DNA from: Comamonadaceae bacterium
GTDB taxonomy: Bacteria; Pseudomonadota; Gammaproteobacteria; Burkholderiales; Burkholderiaceae_C
Reading direction: 5' to 3'
Assembly: GCA_947454585.1 (NCBI GenBank)
Contig: CANGML010000117.1
Coordinates: forward strand, 1-5,941
Length of the DNA: 5,941 bases
Position numbers and translations under genes: made by a program. The notes beneath the pieces were generated by a model, which was given only the letters and a program-made list of their open reading frames with translations, was not told the DNA's origin and made no database searches. Of this stretch, positions 1 to 5,941 are shown in pieces (positions within the stretch are counted from its first letter, which is position 1; the number at the start of each line of letters is the position of its first letter).

Positions 1-80
1 AGCGCTTGGTGACCGGCGGCTTGCAGCGCATCCACCCACGCATGGGCATCGCCTGCAGGTCGGGTAATGACAACACGCAT
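1..80 (-). CDS. hemD: Uroporphyrinogen-III synthase, N-terminal fragment (runs off left edge)
   Basis: Reading the minus strand from an ATG at 80-78 gives 26 codons beginning MRVVITRPAGDAHAWVDALQ and continuing AAGHQA to the window edge. A short beta-strand of the form RVxxTRPAG followed by a helix ending in AAGH is the usual opening of HemD, which closes and isomerises hydroxymethylbilane to uroporphyrinogen III in the cytosol. The gene lies 15 bases downstream of the hemC stop in the same direction, the common hemC-hemD arrangement in proteobacteria. The hemC TGA is in the same frame, so the start cannot lie further upstream except within those 15 bases, where no other start codon fits. No clear Shine-Dalgarno sequence precedes the ATG, so translation may depend on coupling to hemC. 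Only the N-terminus is visible, so catalytic parts cannot be checked. In some related bacteria HemD is fused to HemX; that cannot be judged here. Confidence 0.85.
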   Translation of the reverse strand, partial: MRVVITRPAGDAHAWVDALQAAGHQA

Positions 81-95
81 CGCAGCTGGATCAGC

Positions 96-1055
96 TCAGT
101 GCGCACCTTGTGCGCGCAATTGAGCGGCTACCGCCTCACCCAATTGATCAGCGACCTGGCGTGACTGGGGGTCGTTGGCGTCTAGCGCTTGCGTCACTTC
201 AGCACGCACCAGCACCGGCGCACCCAAAGGGTCGCCCCAAGCGGCTTGCAAGTGCAGCATGCCATCGACCCAAGTGGCATGCGCGGCCAATGGCATCGAA
301 CAGCTGCCGCCCATGGCGCGGCTGACGGCACGTTCTGCCGTGACGCGCAACCACGTGGCGGCATCGGCCAGCGGTGCCAAGGCTTGGGCCACATCACGGC
401 GATTGCTGCGCACCTCAATACCCAAAGCGCCCTGCCCTGCAGCGGGCAGCATCTCGGAGGTTTCAAAAATATGGCGAATCCGCGCTTCCATGCCCAAACG
501 CTTGAGGCCCGCAGCAGCCAACACGATGCCGTCGTATTGGCCTTCGTCCAACTTGCGCAAACGGGTGTCGAGGTTGCCGCGCAGCGGCTCAATCTTCAAA
601 TCAGGACGCAAAGCACGCAGCAGCACCGTGCGGCGCAAGCTAGAGGTGCCCACTACCGCGCCGAGGGGCAAGTCGTTCAAGTGGGCATAGGTAGAGGACA
701 CCCACGCATCACGGGGGTCTTCACGTTCCATGACGCACGCCAAGTCAAACCCTTCAGGTAGGTCCATCGGCACGTCTTTGAGCGAATGCACGGCCAAATT
801 GGCACGCCCCTCCTCGAGCGCCACTTCGAGTTCTTTCACAAACAAGCCCTTGCCGCCCACTTTGCTGAGGCTGCGATCCAAAATCTGGTCGCCCTGCGTG
901 GTCATGCCCAGCAGCGAGACGGTGTGGCCTTGGCCCTCCAACAATGCTTTGACATGCTCGGCTTGCCATAGCGCCAAACGGCTCTCACGGGTGGCAATGG
1001 TCAGAGAAACTGAGGAGGTGGTGGCAGAGGTCAAAACAGTACTCACTTTTTTCAT
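96..1055 (-). CDS. hemC: Hydroxymethylbilane synthase (porphobilinogen deaminase)
   Basis: This cytosolic enzyme joins four porphobilinogens into hydroxymethylbilane, the substrate of the HemD encoded next. With the chosen start the protein has 319 residues, close to the 313 of E. coli HemC. The fold begins at [12 protein letters not shown] (about 20-31). HSLKDVP (90-96) carries the catalytic aspartate Asp94. TSSLRR (137-142) and RGNLDTR (159-165) supply the arginines that bind the growing pyrrole chain. [12 protein letters not shown] (249-260) contains Cys252, which should anchor the dipyrromethane cofactor. All key residues are present. The frame stays open to an ATG at 1145, but I chose ATG 1055 because the extra 30 residues do not resemble HemC and a likely -10 element lies inside that extension. 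GTG at 1046 and TTG at 1034 are other possible starts, since the first 17 residues are Ser/Thr-rich and precede the conserved fold. No strong Shine-Dalgarno sequence is seen. Function is certain; the exact start is not. Confidence 0.97.
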   Translation of the reverse strand: MKKVSTVLTSATTSSVSLTIATRESRLALWQAEHVKALLEGQGHTVSLLGMTTQGDQILDRSLSKVGGKGLFVKELEVALEEGRANLAVHSLKDVPMDLPEGFDLACVMEREDPRDAWVSSTYAHLNDLPLGAVVGTSSLRRTVLLRALRPDLKIEPLRGNLDTRLRKLDEGQYDGIVLAAAGLKRLGMEARIRHIFETSEMLPAAGQGALGIEVRSNRRDVAQALAPLADAATWLRVTAERAVSRAMGGSCSMPLAAHATWVDGMLHLQAAWGDPLGAPVLVRAEVTQALDANDPQSRQVADQLGEAVAAQLRAQGAH

Positions 1056-1090
1056 GGCCACGACCAGCGCGGCGGAATTAGGTGCCACAA

Positions 1091-1099
1091 ATCTTAGCA
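1091..1099 (-). promoter_or_regulatory. Putative extended -10 promoter element for hemC-hemD
   Basis: On the minus strand this reads TGCTAAGAT, matching the extended -10 form TGnTAnnnT. No recognisable TTGACA-like -35 stands 16-18 bases upstream, which an extended -10 can tolerate. Transcription would start near 1084, leaving a leader of about 28 bases before the hemC ATG at 1055. This is a motif match by eye only. Confidence 0.35.
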
Positions 1100-1132
1100 G
1101 GCGTCTCTTAGGGGGAAGGCGCTGCCAGCCGA

Positions 1133-1138
1133 TAAAAT
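1133..1138 (+). promoter_or_regulatory. Putative -10 element (TAAAAT) for argH, giving a near-leaderless mRNA
   Basis: TAAAAT differs from TATAAT at one position and ends 9 bases before the argH ATG at 1148. A normal -10 to start-site distance puts transcription initiation around 1144-1146, only a few bases from the start codon. No Shine-Dalgarno-like sequence is present between 1121 and 1147, which agrees with a leaderless or almost leaderless message. No good -35 hexamer is visible. An unseen upstream promoter with an AU-rich leader is the alternative. Confidence 0.4.
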
Positions 1139-1147
1139 CTCTCACTT

Positions 1148-2596
<1,449 letters not shown>

Positions 2597-2597
2597 G

Positions 2598-3074
2598 ATG
2601 ACACAACCCAAAGATCCGCGAAGCGCCCTGCGTGCCATCGCGATCTTTGAAGCGACGAAGGGCTTCGCCGCCTTGGCTGGATTGATAGGCGTGCTTGACT
2701 TGCTGCACCGCGATGTGCGCGCCATGGCCATGACCTTGATCGGCCGCTTCGGCCTAGACCCTGAGGCGCACTACCCCTCGCTGCTGCTGCACTACGCCGA
2801 CTTGTTGCCTGAAACCGATGTGCACCTGCTGTTCATCCTAGGCAGCGCCTACATCGCGCTGCGATGGATCGAAGCCGCAGGGCTGTGGCTGGGCAAATCA
2901 TGGGGCGAGTATTTGGGCGCTTTATCGGGCGGCATCTACATCCCGTTTGAGTTGCTGCATTTGATCCATGCGCCGTCGTTCATGAATGCCTTCATCGTCC
3001 TGCTGAATGTGGCCATCGTGGGCTATCTCGTTTACGTTTTGTGGCTACGACACCGCCAACAGACTGGCGTATGA
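2598..3074 (+). CDS. DUF2127 family small integral membrane protein
   Basis: The predicted protein has 158 residues. It shows the pattern of the uncharacterised membrane family DUF2127: an N-terminal LRAIAIFEATKG segment leading into a hydrophobic stretch (about 15-36), a polar loop (37-72), a second hydrophobic segment (about 75-98) ending in the characteristic GLWLGKSWGEYLG (95-107), then PFELLHLIHAPS (116-127) and a final membrane span (about 130-149) before a basic tail RHRQQ. I would expect an inner-membrane protein with three to four spans. The start at ATG 2598 was preferred to an upstream in-frame TTG at 2568, which lies inside argH and adds residues unlike the family. The ATG begins one base after the argH TGA, so the gene is probably co-transcribed and translationally coupled with argH. 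That closeness does not by itself show a role in arginine metabolism. The biochemical function is unknown; family membership is recalled from sequence pattern, not searched. Confidence 0.9.
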   Translation: MTQPKDPRSALRAIAIFEATKGFAALAGLIGVLDLLHRDVRAMAMTLIGRFGLDPEAHYPSLLLHYADLLPETDVHLLFILGSAYIALRWIEAAGLWLGKSWGEYLGALSGGIYIPFELLHLIHAPSFMNAFIVLLNVAIVGYLVYVLWLRHRQQTGV

Positions 3075-3075
3075 A

Positions 3076-3105
3076 CCGTTTGAAATTCAATGTTTCAAAT
3101 CACGG
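3076..3105. repeat. Inverted repeat at the junction of two convergent genes
   Basis: Perfect 7-base arms TTTGAAA (3079-3085) and TTTCAAA (3093-3099) flank a 7-base loop. An outer CCG (3076-3078) can pair with CGG (3103-3105) across a 3-base bulge. The element covers the end of the toxin gene and the 12-base gap after the DUF2127 gene. Its position suggests a weak bidirectional terminator, but neither side has a T-run and the stem is AT-rich, so chance or a weak stall site is equally possible. Confidence 0.3.
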
Positions 3106-3359
3106 TAAAAGTTTTCGTGAGTGCCATATCCCATCAAAATAATCACTCGCTCTGCCTTATTCGCAGCGTAGGCCAACAGCATCTGCTCCGTGTTGAATCG
3201 ATATTTGTAAACACGAAGCCCCGCTAGATCGCCCTTTTTTAACTCACCAGCATCTGTGTCAGCGATGACCGCCTTAACAGCCTCGTCTAGTGCTTTCTTC
3301 TCTTGCGCATGCAGTTTCTTGACCGAACGGTCAAAGCGCGGTGTTGTCAGTACTCTCAT
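3087..3359 (-). CDS. RelE/ParE-family toxin of a type II toxin-antitoxin system
   Basis: This small basic protein of 90 residues has the RelE/ParE fold pattern: a first strand (MRVLTTPRF), a pair of helices (about 8-34) rich in Lys and Glu, then GLRVYKYRF (48-55) and strands at 60-65 and 72-76, ending in GTHENFYRDLKH (79-90). In RelE-type ribonucleases basic residues in the central strands and a C-terminal tyrosine act on ribosome-bound mRNA. Lys52, Arg54, Arg71, Tyr85 and Arg86 are candidates here. The C-terminal NFYRDL ending is common in a RelE-like subgroup, so mRNA cleavage is more likely than gyrase poisoning, but this is inference. The ATG overlaps the antitoxin stop as ATGA, so translation is probably coupled. 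No good Shine-Dalgarno sequence of its own is visible. The reading frame is intact. Its GC is lower than that of neighbouring genes. It converges on the DUF2127 gene across 12 bases. Confidence 0.9.
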   Translation of the reverse strand: MRVLTTPRFDRSVKKLHAQEKKALDEAVKAVIADTDAGELKKGDLAGLRVYKYRFNTEQMLLAYAANKAERVIILMGYGTHENFYRDLKH

Positions 3360-3574
3360 CCAAACTCGTAGTCGCTGAACTTACCAGCTTTAGCCTCTTC
3401 CAGACTGACAAACACGTCTTGAATCATGGCGATGGGCATGTCTGGGTTTTCTTCCGCGGCCTTGCCAAGGCGCGCCCAATGTTCGATTTGTTTAGGAATA
3501 GAGCGATGCATGGCATTCGCATAGGGACGCGCATCATTGATGAGCTGATCCGAAAGTTTGACGACTGAAGGCAT
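3356..3574 (-). CDS. ParD-like antitoxin (ribbon-helix-helix) of a type II toxin-antitoxin system
   Basis: The 72-residue product opens with VVKLSDQLINDARPYANAMH (4-23) and continues RSIPKQIEHWARLGKAAEENPDM (24-46). This is the pattern of the ParD-like antitoxin family (Pfam PF11903 as I recall it): a strand that contacts DNA, then two helices of a ribbon-helix-helix dimer. The C-terminal part (47-72), ending AKAGKFSDYEFG, would wrap around and neutralise the toxin encoded next. The start is firm: AAGGAG stands 5 bases before the ATG. The gene precedes the toxin and overlaps it by 4 bases, the usual order that keeps antitoxin in excess. It most likely represses its own promoter through the palindrome at 3606-3622. 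The pair follows tolC on the same strand after 49 bases, but nothing in the proteins links them to secretion. Family assignment is by recognition, without a profile search. Confidence 0.9.
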   Translation of the reverse strand: MPSVVKLSDQLINDARPYANAMHRSIPKQIEHWARLGKAAEENPDMPIAMIQDVFVSLEEAKAGKFSDYEFG

Positions 3575-3579
3575 GGATT

Positions 3580-3585
3580 CTCCTT
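3580..3585 (-). promoter_or_regulatory. Strong Shine-Dalgarno sequence of the antitoxin gene
   Basis: The minus strand reads AAGGAG, followed by AATCC and the ATG at 3574. It is the clearest ribosome binding site in the window and fixes the antitoxin start. The toxin has no comparable site, which fits higher synthesis of antitoxin than toxin. Confidence 0.8.
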
Positions 3586-3605
3586 GCGACCTTGAGTGAA
3601 CCAGA

Positions 3606-3622
3606 GGTTGTATTTTACAACC
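3606..3622. promoter_or_regulatory. Perfect palindrome, probable autoregulatory operator of the toxin-antitoxin pair
   Basis: The arms GGTTGTA (3606-3612) and TACAACC (3616-3622) are perfect 7-base inverted repeats separated by TTT. The palindrome lies 32 bases upstream of the antitoxin ATG and one base beyond the tolC stop. It covers both candidate -10 hexamers for the pair. Ribbon-helix-helix antitoxins typically bind such short repeats and block RNA polymerase. No T-run follows on either strand and the stem is AT-rich, so a tolC terminator is less likely. Confidence 0.55.
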
Positions 3623-3635
3623 ATTAGTTACTCAA
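3607..3635 (-). promoter_or_regulatory. Putative sigma-70 promoter of the toxin-antitoxin pair
   Basis: On the minus strand TTGAGT (3635-3630) is followed after exactly 17 bases by TACAAC (3612-3607); each hexamer matches consensus at four of six positions. A better -10, TAAAAT (3617-3612), overlaps it but has no partner at proper spacing. Either would start transcription near 3600-3605, leaving a leader of roughly 25-30 bases with the strong ribosome site. The TTGAGT hexamer also encodes Leu482-Ser483 at the end of tolC. Confidence 0.4.
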
Positions 3636-5078
3636 CCCTTCGCGCCCCAACAATCCCGCACTCGACATCAGCCGCAGCCGTGCAGACCGCCAGTCCGACA
3701 AACACCGCACCCGCTCTTGCTGCGCCTCCGCCAACGCACTTTGCGTTGACAACAACTCCAAAATATCGGCCGCTCCTTTGTCATAGCGCTTTTGAGAGCT
3801 CTGGACCGCCGCCTCCGTGGCGCTGAGCAGCTGTTGTGAGGCCTGCAAGTTCTCCAACGACGACTGCGCATCGGCATGCGCTTTGACGACCTCCATCAAC
3901 ACTTGCAACTCGGTGTCTTGCAGTTGGGCTTCACTCTGCTCACTTTGTGCCTGCGCTCCCCTAACTTTGTAGGTCCGTGCAAACCCTTCGAACAGCGGCA
4001 TATTCAAGGTGAATCCCGCGGTGTTGACTTTGCTGCTGGTGGGCAACAAGCCTTGGTTGGGATAGCCGTTTTGATAGTGGTTTTGGGTGTAGTCCAGCGT
4101 GGGCAAGCCTTCGGCCTGCACGGCTTGAATCTTGGCTTTGGACGCCGCCAGTTGTGCGCGTGCGGCGGCAATCGCCGGATGCTTGTGCTGTGCCTCATGG
4201 AGCCATTGCGCCAAGTCATCAACGTTCGCCTCAGCCGTGGCGGCATGTTCTTCAGGCAAGCGCCATGGCATATCCAAGGGCAAGCCCATCGCATACAGCA
4301 GCACGGAACGGGTCTTTTGGGCGTCGCCTTGTGCGCGGCTGAGTGCGAGTTTTGCTTTGGTCAGGGCCGCCGCCGCCTGCAAGGTGTCACTCACCGCCGC
4401 CGCGCCCCGCGCCTCACGCCGTTGCGTGGTTTGCCAAGTGCCTGTCGCCAGCTCGACCGCTTGTGTTCTGGCCTTCAACGTGGCCTGCGCGGTCATCGCC
4501 TCAAAATACGCGCCCACCACCGAGGTCAATAGTTTTTGCAACGTCGCATCGTGCGACGCCAAGGCAGCACTGAGCAACTGGTTGGCAGATTCGAGGTTGG
4601 CCGAGCGTGTCCCGAAATCAAACAAACGCCACGTCAAATTGGCGTATTTGGTTTTGCCTTCGTTCGTCACCGTGGATAAGTTGCTATCAGGGTATCGGGT
4701 GGCGTTGTGCAACTGACTCACCGAGGCGTTGAGGGTGGGCAGGTAGGCGGCCCTCGTCTCCCCCAACGCCGCCGCTTGCACCTTGATCGCCGCCCAAGCA
4801 GTCTTGACTTGCGGGTTGTGGCACAACGCCATGTCCACCGCCCCTTCAAGCGCCAAAGGGTCTTTAAAACTTTGATTGTCCGGGGTCAGAGATGCACACG
4901 CCAAAGATGCCGCGTCACCGGGTAAGGCGGCGCCATGATCCAACACAGGCGGACGCGTCAGCAAGGGGTCTTGCCACACGTACGGAAAATCCCTCCCCAA
5001 CCCAATGGCCCCCACGTTGCCACTGATCGCACAGCCCAAGGCCACGACCATCGCGGTGAACTTGGCTCTAGCGTTCAC
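3624..5078 (-). CDS. TolC/CyaE-like outer-membrane channel of a type I secretion system
   Basis: TolC-family proteins form trimeric outer-membrane barrels with a long periplasmic helical tunnel that docks onto an HlyD-type adaptor. The 484-residue product has a signal-peptide-like N-terminus: basic residues Arg4 and Lys6, a hydrophobic core at 7-19, and possible cleavage after NVGA (24). It then shows the family's internal duplication. Repeat one has LALEGAVDMALCHNPQ (75-90), LPTLNASVS (113-121), a WRLFDFGTRSANL turn (150-162) and long helices to about 265. Repeat two has VDDLAQWLHEAQHKHP (286-301), LPTLDYTQN (325-333), MPLFEGFAR (360-368) and helices to about 470. I chose GTG at 5078, which is preceded by GGGAGAG and yields the signal peptide; ATG at 5096 and 5126 lie deeper inside hlyD. 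The gene overlaps hlyD by 11 bases, pointing to coupled synthesis and a role with that adaptor. Cys61 and Cys86 may form a disulfide. Cys16 follows ALG, a poor lipobox. Confidence 0.95.
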   Translation of the reverse strand: MNARAKFTAMVVALGCAISGNVGAIGLGRDFPYVWQDPLLTRPPVLDHGAALPGDAASLACASLTPDNQSFKDPLALEGAVDMALCHNPQVKTAWAAIKVQAAALGETRAAYLPTLNASVSQLHNATRYPDSNLSTVTNEGKTKYANLTWRLFDFGTRSANLESANQLLSAALASHDATLQKLLTSVVGAYFEAMTAQATLKARTQAVELATGTWQTTQRREARGAAAVSDTLQAAAALTKAKLALSRAQGDAQKTRSVLLYAMGLPLDMPWRLPEEHAATAEANVDDLAQWLHEAQHKHPAIAAARAQLAASKAKIQAVQAEGLPTLDYTQNHYQNGYPNQGLLPTSSKVNTAGFTLNMPLFEGFARTYKVRGAQAQSEQSEAQLQDTELQVLMEVVKAHADAQSSLENLQASQQLLSATEAAVQSSQKRYDKGAADILELLSTQSALAEAQQERVRCLSDWRSARLRLMSSAGLLGREGLSN

Positions 5079-5941
5079 GCAAGCTCTCCCGCCCATGCTG
5101 CAACAGCGGGGCCAGCACGTATTCAATCACCCGACGTGTGCCGGTCTTGATCTCCACGCTACCCGACATGCCCGGTGACAAGGTCACTGGCCTGCCCTCC
5201 ACGTTGATCGTGGGTTGCGTCAACACCACCTTGACCGAATAGATCAGGCCCTTCTTCTCGTCTTGAATCGCGTCTTGCGACACATGGCTCACGCGTGCCG
5301 CAAGGGTGCCGTACTTGGTGTACTCAAACGCATCGATCTTGACTTGCGCCTCCTGCCCCGCCTGCACAAAGCCCACGTCCTTGTTCTCCATGAACGCTTC
5401 CATCTCCACCGTGGCCTGCTTGGGCACAATTTGCATCAAGGGTTGCGCCGCAGGCACCACACCCCCCACGGTATGCACCGTCAGCTGCTGCACCGTGCCA
5501 TCCACGGGCGAGGTGAGTTTGAGCAACTCGCCATGCACCGTGGCTTTTTGAACGTCTTGCGCGGAAGAAGCGGCCATGCGGTTGGCCTCGTTCAAGGCGT
5601 CTTGGGCAGTCTTGCGGGTTTCTGCGGTGAGCGATGCTTTTTGGTGTTTGGCATCTGCCAACTGCCCGGCCAGATCTATGCGGGCTTGCTCTTTTTCAAG
5701 CCACGCGTGTTGCGACACGTCGTTGGTTTTGGCCAACTCTGCATAATCTTTAGCGCGCTGCGTGGCCAAGGGCAGAGCTTGGCTGTAGCGGCCAATCTCG
5801 CCCTCCAAGCGCGTCAGCTTGGCTTGGTAGTCCCGCCACTGGTCTTGGACATGCTGTTGGGCATCTTGCAGGCGGTGGGCATCTAAACCTTGAGATGTCA
5901 ACGCCATCAGCGTGGGCGCTTTGCCTGTCTCAATCGCTTGG
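5068..5941 (-). CDS. hlyD: HlyD-family type I secretion periplasmic adaptor, C-terminal 290 residues (runs off right edge)
   Basis: HlyD is anchored in the inner membrane and bridges the ABC exporter to the TolC channel in the periplasm. The frame is open to the window edge, so roughly the first 150-190 residues are missing, including the membrane anchor; the internal ATG at 5907 is not a start. The visible part contains a long charged coiled-coil hairpin (about 20-135 of the fragment), then the lipoyl half-motif SPVDGTVQQLTVHTVGGVVP (144-163), a beta-barrel region with MENKDVGFVQAGQEAQVKID (184-203) and FEYTKYG (205-211), and the HlyD signature around LSPGMSGSVEIKTGTRRVI (254-272). It ends ESLRER (285-290). 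As I recall it, E. coli HlyD shares these phrases very closely, down to the last residues, so this is a true hemolysin-type adaptor rather than an RND or drug-efflux one. The tolC-like gene overlaps its end. An HlyB-like ABC exporter is expected beyond the right edge. Confidence 0.95.
   Translation of the reverse strand, partial: QAIETGKAPTLMALTSQGLDAHRLQDAQQHVQDQWRDYQAKLTRLEGEIGRYSQALPLATQRAKDYAELAKTNDVSQHAWLEKEQARIDLAGQLADAKHQKASLTAETRKTAQDALNEANRMAASSAQDVQKATVHGELLKLTSPVDGTVQQLTVHTVGGVVPAAQPLMQIVPKQATVEMEAFMENKDVGFVQAGQEAQVKIDAFEYTKYGTLAARVSHVSQDAIQDEKKGLIYSVKVVLTQPTINVEGRPVTLSPGMSGSVEIKTGTRRVIEYVLAPLLQHGRESLRER
5084..5090 (-). promoter_or_regulatory. Shine-Dalgarno sequence supporting the GTG start of the tolC-like gene
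   Basis: The minus strand reads GGGAGAG, with its GGAG core 7 bases before GTG at 5078. It lies inside the last codons of hlyD, so ribosomes finishing hlyD would reach it. The upstream ATG codons at 5096 and 5126 have no comparable site. Confidence 0.5.

Noticed and set aside
189..761. Overlapping plus-strand open frames inside hemC
   Set aside because: The minus strand encodes a complete HemC with all catalytic residues; the plus-strand products match nothing I recognise.
1093..1110. Two copies of CTTAG (1093-1097 and 1106-1110) between hemC and argH as possible regulator half-sites
   Set aside because: A five-base direct repeat is too short to separate from chance, and no known ArgR-like or haem-responsive site was recognised.
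1056..1145. 30-residue N-terminal extension of HemC from the ATG at 1145
   Set aside because: The added residues do not resemble HemC and span the likely hemC -10 element, and the start would fall almost on the argH start codon.
3606..3622. Palindrome considered as the rho-independent terminator of the tolC operon
   Set aside because: The stem has three GC pairs in seven, a 3-base loop and no T-run on either side. Its place over the antitoxin promoter fits an operator better.
3876..4532. Open frame of 218 codons on the plus strand inside the tolC-like gene
   Set aside because: It is antisense to an intact TolC-family protein and rich in Arg, Leu, Gln and Gly with no recognisable motif or ribosome site.
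5215..5886. Open frame of 223 codons on the plus strand inside hlyD
   Set aside because: The opposite strand encodes a very well conserved HlyD. The plus-strand product is His/Leu/Arg-rich shadow sequence.

Overview
The window reads as a very gene-dense chromosomal segment of a betaproteobacterium, most likely Burkholderiales/Comamonadaceae (freshwater genera such as Limnohabitans or Rhodoferax would fit). The assignment is inferred from the wording of the HemC and ArgH proteins, from hemC and argH standing head to head, and from the high GC of most genes. No similarity search was run. No tRNA, rRNA, CRISPR array or insertion sequence was seen, and no stretch over 300 bases lacks a gene. The largest gap is 92 bases.

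Region 1 (1-2596, housekeeping). On the minus strand, hemC (hydroxymethylbilane synthase) is followed after 15 bases by the first 26 codons of hemD (uroporphyrinogen-III synthase), which runs off the left edge; these are consecutive steps of tetrapyrrole synthesis. Facing them across 92 bases is argH (argininosuccinate lyase, last step of arginine synthesis). The gap contains a plausible -10 element for each direction, and the argH one is so close to its ATG that the transcript may have almost no leader.

Region 2 (2598-3074). A small multi-pass inner-membrane protein of the DUF2127 family starts one base after the argH stop and is probably translationally coupled to it. Its function is unknown.

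Region 3 (3087-3623). A compact type II toxin-antitoxin pair lies on the minus strand: a ParD-like ribbon-helix-helix antitoxin first, then a RelE/ParE-fold toxin overlapping it by 4 bases (ATGA). A perfect 7-bp palindrome sits over the likely promoter and is the best candidate for the autoregulatory operator. This cassette is visibly lower in GC than its neighbours and looks like an insertion between two ordinary operons.

Region 4 (3624-5941). The end of a type I secretion operon lies on the minus strand: hlyD (periplasmic adaptor, N-terminus beyond the right edge) and a tolC/cyaE-like outer-membrane channel gene overlapping it by 11 bases. The ABC exporter (HlyB-like) and the cargo are expected beyond position 5941. 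The order hlyD then tolC resembles Bordetella cyaD-cyaE rather than E. coli hly, where tolC is unlinked.

Nothing here is clearly a new system. The points most worth following are the toxin-antitoxin pair with its palindrome and the unseen cargo of the type I system.
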